Of a DNA stretch of 64,000 nucleotides, positions 55,026-64,000 are shown one piece after another. The position numbers and the translations under genes were made by a program. How positions within the stretch are numbered: position 1 is the stretch's first letter; each line of letters starts with the position of its first letter. Source of the stretch: Symsagittifera roscoffensis (taxonomy: Eukaryota > Xenacoelomorpha > Acoela > Convolutidae); the NCBI RefSeq assembly GCF_963678635.1, contig NC_087069.1, positions 18,140,660 through 18,204,659 of the forward strand, written 5' to 3'. The notes under the pieces are model-generated. The model worked only from the letters and a program-made list of their open reading frames with translations, was not told where the DNA came from and did no database searches.

Positions 55026-56304
55026 CTCGTTAGACCATATAATTGATGCTCGTATGAGGTGGGGGAAAAAGAAAAAAGAGCCCACAAGACTTTAATAATG
55101 ATATTTTAGACAAATAAATCAATGGGTTGACCTTAATACAACAGAGGTGCAAGTCATTCAATTGCCCGCGAACTTAATAATTTCTGAAGATATTCCATAA
55201 ATTATACCCACGCCATAGACTCTTCAGATAAATGACAAACATACAGATTGGAAGTTTAATAATATCTCGATAAGGTACGCTAACGATACTATTAGTTTTT
55301 CCTCTTTTATGGGACGAAATTGTCACCTCCAATTATTTGCAAATCGTTTCAACTTTTTCGGGATTATAGGCAGTTAAATATTTTTAATAACTAACGTTTT
55401 GCTTATTTATTGCCAAAATCCGTCGATTTTATTAGTTCAATTGTGTTAATCGTACTCCTTTCTCATATTAAAGTATTTGGTGTCTTTTTTCAATACCAAA
55501 GGGTAATCTATCTTTTTGTTTTTGGCAAAGTTAAAGAAAAACACAATTTTTCCTTATCAAAAATAATGATTAAAATGAAATACGTTGATACATGTAAAGA
55601 CAACATTAAATCACAAACTAGTGTCAATTTTCACCAAATTTTTTAAAAACCACCGCCGTTAGAAGAACATGTTCCATTTTTACGTTACGTACAGGTACAA
55701 TTCCTAATTGTACTACTAAATTGGAAACAAATGAAGTGTGAATTATGCTGTCTATTTTACCCTTATTAGCGAGTACATTTGGGAATTCTTTCGCGAGCTG
55801 ACCAACCTAATCAGTGCAAAATCTGCAAGAACAAAAGATATGCTAAGCTATAACTATAACAACGGTCAAGAAGACCGAAAAAATCACGACAAAAATCTGC
55901 TGCCAAACAAAAATTACAATTATATTGTAGAGGGGTCTTGAAAAATGGAATATGTTTTAAAAATTGTCTCTGGAATCCAGGAACATACAGACACCAAAAT
56001 TTGCGCCTTTTCAATGCGCATTTTGGCCTCGAAATGCTTTGTAACAAAAAGAAACTGAAGATAGCCAAAGAGGCAAAGAAGAGACAATTTTTTGTTCATT
56101 GAAATTTGTTCTTTGATATTTTGGACCAAGTTAACATTAAATTGAACGCTGGGATGGAGGATCTTAACTTGGTCAATTTGGGGAGGGGGGCGGAGGATGT
56201 TAACTTGATCCGTATTTTCAATTTCGAACATTTTTTGAACTTTGTTGCTGGTTAAAAAACATAGCACATTGCAATAATAAGACAAAAACAATTATATTAC
56301 TAAG
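55026..56304. other. Non-coding stretch
   Basis: No gene called. Around 56095-56210 phrases with 'ccaagttaacat', 'atcttaacttggtc' and 'atgttaacttgatcc' form a short direct/inverted cluster. Confidence 0.4.
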
Positions 56305-56720
56305 ACAAAACTGCTCGTATCAGGGCAATACTCTGACTGTAAATATTATGACTGCCCTAAATTGTATCTGATGAAGTTTTTGCCTAATTGAAAATCCAAA
56401 AATAACAAAGCTTTGTTTTTTAATCTTCGTCCCACATCCAATTTCATTGAAAAGTATATTTTTCTTATTTAGTAGCGCGTTATTCGGACCGATTAGTTAA
56501 AATCAAATCAATGTGGGATAGTTCTACTGCCGACTTAATCTACCGCTCACGATATCAGTCTATAGAAAAATATAGCCTTTGAAAAAATAGCATTGTTTAT
56601 TCCAAAAAAATTATAAATAATTCAAATTGGCAGAGTTAGTCCCAACTTAGAACCCCCATAACTTTATCAAAAAATCACGGATAAAACTTTGAGCTCAACT
56701 CATCATTATAGTTCAGACTG
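56305..56720 (+). repeat. Diverged family A copy A8
   Basis: ACAAAACTGCTCGTATCAGGGCAATACTCTGACTG at the left, a decayed GACTGCCCTAA box and 'cccccataactttatcaaaaaatcacgg' of the family body. Confidence 0.55.
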
Positions 56721-57399
56721 AATAAAACAAACCTAGCCACTGACATTTGGAAAAGAGTAATGAACGCAAGGAAATTGAAAAAAAAATTGGTTTTTCAAAA
56801 ATCTTCAACTTTTGAAATTCGAAGAAAACAAAGATGACAATACAGCTCCATGAATTTGTAGAACAAATTATGAGGATACTTTTATGTTGAAATTAATTCA
56901 ATTTGAGAAAACTGGATCAAAAAGAAAAACATTTGTTTTGCTGGGAAATCTGATAATTAATTTCCATTTTCGAAATTAGAAGTCGATCAGGTTTTTCGTA
57001 ACCTTTACAACTTTGCTGTTCGATAGTGGAGTTTGCCATCTTCTAGCAAAAGGAATGCGCTGAGCTAAAAAAAAACACAAGTCAAACCGCGAAAAAGCAA
57101 AATTGAGCGTGAACAAATTTTAGGACTTTTACCTGAGAAAAAAACAACGAACAAAAAAATCAGCAAGACCTATATAAAAGTACCCACTACGTTCAATACT
57201 CTTAACAAAAACAAATCAACAAAAGTGACAATGAATTTTAACAGTTCAAATGTTTCCCGAAGAAAAAACCTCAAGCAAAAATAATCCCTCGATTGTCAAA
57301 AAAATATCTTATCAGGGTAAAAGTACAAAGTTCCGACTGTTCATCAACTGGTCTTTAATAGTTTTTAACATTTAAAAATGATAATCTTTTTGTTGGTCT
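56721..57399. other. AT-rich non-coding stretch with a small family A fragment
   Basis: 57240-57345 keeps 'cctcaagcaaaaataatccctcgattgtcaa' and 'tatcagggtaaaagtacaaagttccgactg', a scrambled family A end. No gene recognised. Confidence 0.4.
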
Positions 57400-58290
57400 C
57401 TCCTCCCCGATAGCTAGAGCAGTATTGTAGGTGGTGTAGAGGGATCCAAAGTCCACCTCCTAGCGGTTGGTCCGGGGCAACTTGTACGTCACCTAAGTGC
57501 AGCTTACCAGACTGTCTGTCTGTACGCGGCAAACGATTGAAGTGCAAAACGCCTACTCGGTGGTTAACAGAGGTTGGATAGGACGATTTGGATAGGACAA
57601 ACTAACTACATTCAAACCAATGAAATAAACCAATTGGAAACAGGAGCGACCGGCCCGAGAAAAACTTTTGGTAAGGCAGCAACCGTGGAAGTTTGGACCT
57701 TGGAATTGTAAGACCCTTGAAGGAATTGAAAGAAACGAGATGGATCAATTGATGCTCGAGGAGCGTTTTGACGTCCTGGAATTATGCGAAACCCGCTTGA
57801 ACAGCGACGGATTATCTGATCTTAGTAGAAATTACACTATTTTGTGCTCGAATGACCCCGAGAGAAAAGATAGAAACGAGATTGCTCTTATTTTCAATTA
57901 TTTGAAATTGTAATGAACCAGACATAGGCGCCAAAGTTACCGAATTATGGTCGCCTGGTTAAAAAGTTGCATTAATAGTGGGACGTTCAAAATAATCGTT
58001 TTTACAGTCCCACTATCCCGGTTGTTGAAAAAGGTGAAAGTCGGGTTGATTGCTTGTACGATGATCACTTCAGAGTAATGAAAGACGGCATCCCCAGCCG
58101 TAAAGTTTGATCTCATACTCTGATATTAGATGATTTGAATGCGAGAGTGAGTAAAGAGCAATTGACCGAATTGAGACTAATAGCTGGTTCCTGGACTGCC
58201 GACCGAGAAACAAGCTCAAACGGTTAAAAACAACTGAAGTTTTGTTCGGCACACAATTAAAAATTTGTTCGAAACATCAGCGTCGATAGC
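57400..58290 (+). pseudogene. Decayed LINE endonuclease domain
   Basis: 57668-57913 (81 codons) reads FGPWNCKTLEGIERNEMDQL, then FDVLELCETRLNSDG, matching the start of apurinic-type LINE endonucleases (W-N-x-x-T-L and L-x-E-T-R). Further down, in other frames, LILDDLNARVSKEQL matches the GDFNA-type block and SSNG plus CSAHN the following block. Frameshifts and stops break it. It differs from the LINE at 49521, so it is a second element. Confidence 0.6.
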
Positions 58291-58439
58291 TTAATTGATC
58301 TAGTTGAAGTTGCTAAATTTGGGCAAAATGATTGGATTGGGCAGCTTAGGGCTGGTCTTGACAACCATGGGCTCAAAACAAAGTCTGACTAAGACAACTG
58401 GGGTCACATTCTGACAACCAAATTGAAGTTCACAGAAAG

Positions 58440-59060
58440 TAGGGATTTTAAAGCAAATGCTGTTGGCACTTGGTCGCAAACAGTTCAATGTGCTAATGAA
58501 AAGTGTGGTAGAAAATTTCATAGCAAAAAAAAAAGAGATGAACAGGTATCTCAGAGCTAATCATTTAATCATTCAGAACCCTTGGTCCAGACCTCCGATT
58601 CTAGTGAAACTGAAAGTGATAAAGCAATTGAAAGCAGTAAAAAAATTGAAAGAACTGCGGAGATTCCCCAACAGCCCAGCAACGGAGAGTCCAAGAAAGG
58701 CAAATTTGACTGTCCCTTGCCCGACTGTAACAAGACTTATGACTACGTCAGTGGTTGGACTTAACACATATGCAAAACTGCCACCCGCATGTGAAACTCA
58801 TCAGCGCATCAGAACAGACCATCTCAGCACCGCAACTGAGTCAGCAATCCTTCGCATCAAACCAAGACACTAGCACAGGTGATGAGGTGCTAAAGTGTCC
58901 GATCTGTTCTTATTTCTGCTCTGTTAGGAAGTCAAAGATAAATAACTGTTACGTGAAGCACCGATATTCGTGGGTCAAAGCCAGGCCAATGCCCGAGCCG
59001 CAAAACTGTGTTGGCGTTGTCCCGGTGCGTCCACTCATGAGGCAAAATTACGCAAAATTT
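58440..59060 (+). pseudogene. Broken C2H2-type zinc-finger coding remnant
   Basis: Three Cys/His clusters lie in changing plus-strand frames: CANEKCGRKFHSKKKRDE (about 58489), FDCPLPDCNKTYDYVSGW (about 58705) and LKCPICSYFCSVRKSK (about 58890). The linker is Ser/Glu/Lys-rich. Zinc fingers of this kind occur in host factors and at the N-terminus of R2-like LINEs. Its place just after an endonuclease remnant is not the normal LINE order. Frameshifts show it is not functional. Confidence 0.4.
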
Positions 59061-59259
59061 AGCGTCATGACCACCAGTGTTACCTCGGATAGGTAGAACG
59101 GGTTCCCGGCGGTGACTTTCATTTCATTTGAGTAGTTCTAATGCTTTGACAAAAACAAAACCATTGCCCCAAGCCTATACCAGTTTGGGTGCAGATGCGA
59201 GAAATTTATTATTAAAACTAATTGTTTCAAAATTTTGGTCAAACTTTCAATTTCTGTCA

Positions 59260-59480
59260 AGCCAAAAATTGCAGATTTAAGCTTTTTTAGAAAATTTTGA
59301 CCGGAAAACTGCGTTTTTCCGCGCGCGCGCCCCTCAGAATGAAAATCTTTTGGCGCCAAAGGCCATTTCAATAAAAGTTTGAGGGTCAGCAATTCAAAAG
59401 TGACTAACTCAAATTATTACAAAGATCGGCAGAAGGTCGAGTTCCTGAAATGAAATGGGGCGGGTCGTCCGACTTTTATT
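59260..59480 (+). repeat. hAT-like repeat family H fragment
   Basis: Keeps 'aaaactgcgtttttccgcgcgcgcgcccc', 'ttttggcgccaaaggcc' and 'gatcggcagaaggtcgagttcctgaa'. Ends not preserved. Confidence 0.6.
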
Positions 59481-60214
59481 TTTTTAACAGTTTTATCAAA
59501 GTTGAATTGTAGAAACAACTTCATGCTTTTTTTGTTAAACTCTAGATTGATGTTTTAACAAGCTCTGCCGCAAAAACGCTAACAGGTTGTTAAAAAGAAC
59601 AATTGAAGATTTCGATGTAATTAGTAAATGCGACACCATTGGCTTCTTTGTTATTTTTAGAATTGAATTCCATAAAAGGCGTCTTTTTTTAGAAGTGTCG
59701 ATTTTCTGTTAAAACTATCTTGATTGAATACTTATCAGAAAAAAAACCGCTAATATTTGATTGATACGAATACGTCTGAGAGCCTGAGAAAATGTTCTGA
59801 AAAAATAGTTCATATTCATGCATTTTAATTACCGTACTTTTGATACGAGGAACCTTTATGTAATTTAAAAAATCAGCAGACTGAACAAAAACTAAACAAG
59901 ACACTTTCATCATTATCCTTCAGTGCAGTAATTTGATATTTCAAGTTTGCACTAGCAAATTAGTAAATTGAGACATTGCAGATTTTCATATATAAAAAAA
60001 GATATTTGGCTTTTGATGCTTTGATGATGGCAAAAGGAACAAGCCTGCTCTTTTCGGGACAATGCTTTGAATCATACGAGTGTACTTTGCTGTTTTTGGA
60101 AGATGTAATAACTGTTGAAGTTTAAACAAGAAAAAATAATTAAAATTACCACTTTTCCCGCTAAAAGTCTCCTCCATACGCAAAACAAATTTAACAAATA
60201 ATGAGCAGTGTGGG
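59481..60214. other. AT-rich non-coding stretch
   Basis: Nothing recognised. Confidence 0.45.
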
Positions 60215-60618
60215 TAGGGGCAGATTTTCTTGAGGGTGGGCGGATTTTCAAAAATTTTCAAAAATTTTGTCAACTTTTTTTTAGGTTGACCAAATGGATT
60301 TTCCGAGCCTTCGCAGAAAACTAGGAAGACCCTATTTCGACGAAAGTTCTACGTTTTGCGCCGTAGGTAATTTTTTGATAAAGTAAGGGCCGTTTTTTCG
60401 AAATTTTTGACCAGTAAATTGCGTTTTTTCGTCGCGCGCTCCCCTTCAAAATTAGTATATATTGGCGCCAAAAGTGCCTTTAGAAAAATATTAGAGTTGG
60501 CTGGCCAAAAATGGATGTCAAAAATAATACCGAAGGGGTCTATTGGTTGGTAAGGGGGTCGAATCTCTGTAGAGGAAAGAGGCGTCCGCCCCTCCCACCC
60601 CTACTAAATCCGCCCGTG
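60215..60618 (+). mobile_element. hAT-like MITE, family H, near full length
   Basis: Left end near GTAGGGGCAGATTTTCTTGAGG, right end ACTAAATCCGCCCGTG at 60618, all inner blocks present. No matching target duplication seen. Confidence 0.7.
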
Positions 60619-61138
60619 ATCGTGCGGCTTTGTTACAATTAACTAATTTGTCTGAATTTTACTCACTTCTGATCCGGGCTATACATTTTTTTCTAAAGCT
60701 ACACGCTATTGAAACTTAAAAATTGAAACAAAAATTGGAAGCAAACAACAGAAACAAATCAAAGTTGAAACAAAAACTTTTTTATAGTTGAAACAAAAAA
60801 CCTTTTCACTTTTTCAAAACAAGAGTTCATGGTGTCAAAACTTTTTATCAAGTTTGAAGTTTCTTCAAATGTTCTTTTAGAAAACATTCAAAATTGTGCG
60901 TTAAAAAATCACACCTACCAGGAAGAAGAAATCAAGACGGGATTATAAGACATTTTTATTCAAAATAGCTGCTGCTCAAAAGGGCTGTAGATACTTGTTT
61001 CGAAACTTAAAGGTCAAAAACGCAGATCTTGAATAATAATTTTGATATTTGATTGGAGTGAAATACTTTCATTACACTGCGACTGGCAGCCTACTGGTGT
61101 TTGATGTTTTTCCACGCGGGGTTTAAGTTAATGTGTAA
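60619..61138. other. AT-rich non-coding stretch
   Basis: Nothing recognised. Confidence 0.45.
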
Positions 61139-61330
61139 GCAAGACTGCTCGCATATCAGGGCAAAGACCTGAATAATCGACTGCCCCTTAATCCATATCG
61201 ATTAGTTTTTGAGAAAAAAAATATTTAAAAACTATCAATTTTGAACAATATTAAACATCAAGTGTGACCATTCAAGTAACACAAAAATACGACCGATTAG
61301 CAAGCCTCCATTTAATTTGGAACGATTTTG
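61139..61330 (+). repeat. Family A left-end fragment A9
   Basis: GCAAGACTGCTCGCATATCAGGGCAAAGACCTGAATAATCGACTGCC followed by a decayed body to 'ttaatttggaacgattttg'. Confidence 0.55.
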
Positions 61331-61715
61331 TTGTGCTGGATAATTTTTCGAGTATAAATAGTTTGTGGTACGTTTTCAGCAATATGAATAAAAAATTTGA
61401 CTGAATTGACCGGAAAACAAATCACATAAGCATCAAAATTCCGTTTTCTTCAAAAATCGGAGAAATTATAGTTAAACTGATAGTTTCTTGAAAACTAATT
61501 GTATTTTGCTTTTTTAATATTCCACGCCTATCAACTTTTGCATGTCATATTTTTTTGTCTGTTTTAACTAACAAATTAATTACTTATCTTGTTTCGGAAA
61601 AAAGAACAGCGAAACAGATCAAAGATTGAAGCAAAAACTAAAAAATCTCGTCTTGAAATACTTGCGCTTCGTCTATTTTTCTTGTATTTTTAAAACATTT
61701 TTTGACGAAACTTTT

Positions 61716-63640
61716 CACTCATATAATCGAAAAGATTTAAAGTTCCTATATTGTTTTTAAAGGGCTATTTGTGTATTTGTGTTTCGAAACCAGCTCTAAC
61801 TTAAGTTACGTCGAAGTCTATAAAAATTTTATTAAAGTAGTAAACATCATCAAAGTATTCTTTCAAAGTTGCAGAGCTTCAGTTATTAGTATTTACATAT
61901 ATAAGCTTCCCGGGTGACCAAAAATGCATGTCATACAGTTTCGATAAATGAAAAAATGCTTTGAATATCTTTTTGCACACATTTAAATGCAAACTACTTG
62001 ATAAACTTTTTTCTATATGTAAAAATTATATGACAAGCAAGTTTCGGTAGTAGAAAAATTCACGTTTTGCTGCATTTTTGTTCCTGTCCGAAAAGGCAAT
62101 ACCCAAAATGTTCTCTGCATTTAAAAATTTGCCAGTTGAGTTGATCTATCAAACATCACTATGAGTTATAACAAGATATTGTAACTTGTATTTGGCTAAA
62201 AAAAACATTTACTTTAAAATGTTTGGTGGTTGAAAAATGCGGTCGATTTTTCCGACAGAATGAATTCTATCCTATCATGCAAAAACATGAAATTATTAAT
62301 TTTCACGTCGCAAAAAAAATCAAAGTCAACTTTGATTCATTTGCTCGAAACATTCAATATTCAAGTTACGGACAATAATGTGCAAATTTTTCCATAATGT
62401 TCCACGCGAACTTTTCTATTCTAAAATTGTTTGCTTGAGCATAGAATTAATTTTGCATCAAAAAAAGTTCTCCAGAAATTTGGATTTTCCACTCGGAACG
62501 TTTTTCTAGCAATGTAAAGAAGAAATGAAAATTGTACGATAAGCATTTCTCTATAAACTCATTGCACAAAATTGTATAATAAACAACTTTGTGGCATGAA
62601 AATGTCTGATAAGCGTTTTTTGTGCTTGGAGGTCAAAGTGGGTTCTTCATATCAATTTTTCTAATTCTTCTACAAAATTTCACTCATATAATCAAAAAGT
62701 TTTTAAGTTCCTGTATTGTTTTTCAAGGGCTACTTGTGTTTCGAAACCAGCTCTAACTTAAGTTACGTCGAAGTCTATAAAAATTTTATTAAGGTAGTAA
62801 ACATCATCAAAGTATCCTTTCAAAGTTGCAGAGCTTCAGTTATTAGTGTTTACATATTTAAGCTTCCCGGTTGACCAAAAATGCATGTCATACAGTTTTG
62901 ATAAATGAAAAAATGCCTTGAATATCTTTTTGCTCATTTAATTGGAAACTACTTGATAAACTTTTTCTATATGTAAAAGTTATATGACAAGCAAGTTTCG
63001 GTAGTAGAAAAATTCACGTTTTGCTGCATTTTTGTTCCTGTCCGAAAAGGCAATACCCAAAATGTTCTCTGCATTTAAAATTTGCCAGTTGAGTTGATCT
63101 ATCAAACATCACTATGAGTTATAACAAGATATCGTAACTTGTATTTGGCTAAAAAAACATTTACTTTAAAAAGTTTGGTGGTTGAAAACTGCGGTCGATT
63201 TTTCCGACAGAATAAATTCTATCCTATCCTGCAAAAACATGAAAATATTAATTTTCACGTCGCAAAAAAAAATCAAAGTCAACTTTGATTCATTTGCTCG
63301 AAACATTCAACATTCAAGTTACGGACAATAATGTGCAAATTTTTCCATATTGTTCCACGCGAACTTTTCTGTTTGAAAATTGTTTGCTTGAGCATAGAAT
63401 TAATTTTGCATCAAAAAAAGTTCTCCAGAAATTTGGAAATTTCACTCGGAACGTTTTTCTAGCAATGTAAAGAAGAAATGAAAATTGTACGATAAGCATT
63501 TCTCTATAAACTCATTGCACAAAATTTTATAATAAACAATTTTGTGGCTTGAAAATGTCTGATAAGCGTTTTTTGTGCTTGGAGGTCAAAGTGGGTTCTT
63601 CATATCAAATTTTCTACTTCTTCAACAATATTTCACTTTC
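61716..63640 (+). repeat. Tandem duplication, two units of about 965 bp (family C related)
   Basis: CACTCATATAATC at 61716 and 62681 mark the unit starts. Both units keep 'ctctaacttaagttacgtcgaag', 'agcttcccggktgaccaaaaatgc', 'gttccacgcgaac' and 'gataagcgttttttgtgcttgg' in the same order with scattered differences. Units hold motifs also seen at 28695-29240. No coding capacity. Confidence 0.85.
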
Positions 63641-64000
63641 CTTCTACAATATTTCGGTTCGAAATTGCAAGCTAGATATGATTTGATCTAATAAAATAAC
63701 AAATCTCAACCAAAAACATTGCTAGTTTTGCAAATACCATATATTGTGACCGCCACAAAAAAATTTGAAAGCCAATTTAATGAAAAAGAAAAAAAATACG
63801 AATCGAAGTACTTAAATCGTTTCTTGTGTAAATTTCCTTGGGTTGTGAACAATAGGTTATATATAGCTCCCAAAACAGAATGAATTAAAGTAATTGAAAA
63901 AAGTAGATTTTTTTTCATTTAATCTAACTGAACCCAATGAATCCAATAATTTATAAAAGGTTGAAAGCGAAAAAATAATCATATCAATTTGTCTGGACTC
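63641..64000. other. AT-rich non-coding stretch to the window end
   Basis: Nothing recognised. Confidence 0.4.

Noticed and set aside
55738..56291. Frames on both strands (67, 85 and 123 codons)
   Set aside because: They overlap each other, lack known motifs and splice structure; a signal-peptide-like MNKKLSLLCLFG start on the minus strand is not enough to call a gene.
57365..57547. Minus-strand 60-codon ORF
   Set aside because: Antisense to the LINE remnant; no recognised domain.
1..64000. CRISPR arrays, bacterial genes, tRNA or rRNA genes
   Set aside because: No spaced short repeats with unique spacers, no Shine-Dalgarno-led genes and no cloverleaf or rRNA-like segment seen; the sequence is eukaryotic.

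Overview
The window looks like AT-rich genomic DNA of an invertebrate animal. There are no operons or ribosome-binding sites, and host coding sequence is split into short exons with GT-AG (and one GC-AG) introns. Intergenic and intronic DNA is packed with decayed repeats. I cannot fix the phylum from sequence alone.

Host gene. Four minus-strand exons (54090-54237, 30360-30490, 6735-6805, about 5898-6043) join in perfect phase. They encode a continuous stretch of the ligand-binding domain of a Cys-loop (nicotinic-receptor-like) ligand-gated ion channel: loop A WVPD, a canonical 13-residue Cys-loop split by an intron exactly before its second Cys, the loop B GSW motif, and a loop C without the vicinal cysteine pair. 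The two large introns are about 23.6 kb each, so most of the window is the inside of one receptor gene. The signal-peptide/N-terminal exons and the transmembrane exons were not found and may lie outside the window.

LTR element (16836-28678, + strand, antisense to the receptor gene, in its second large intron). Two 410-bp LTRs differ at one base and are flanked by a 4-bp ATTA duplication, so this is a young Ty3/gypsy-type insertion. Inside are, in order: a pol frame that begins in mid-RT directly at the LTR edge (gag, protease and the RT N-terminus are missing), a UUUUUUA shift-like heptamer just before the pol stop with an open -1 frame behind it, two tiny hydrophobic ORFs overlapping as ATGA, a 377-codon frame with no methionine, an 872-residue envelope-like glycoprotein, and a 602-residue unknown protein that starts in another ATGA overlap with the envelope stop. 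The post-pol region is the most unusual part of the window.

Repeats. A non-autonomous hAT-like family (ends CAGGGGCGGAT..., 8-bp target duplications seen at several copies) occurs about a dozen times. Two further families (called A and B here) share an unusual end: a short perfect hairpin followed by AATGTTCCGRC, with GTCGGAACA at the far end. There is also a Tc1/mariner-type fold-back MITE (10784-11521), remains of LINEs (49521-53100, 57400-58290), a tandemly duplicated LINE block, and a 965-bp tandem duplication at 61716-63640. Remaining stretches are AT-rich DNA in which I see no gene.
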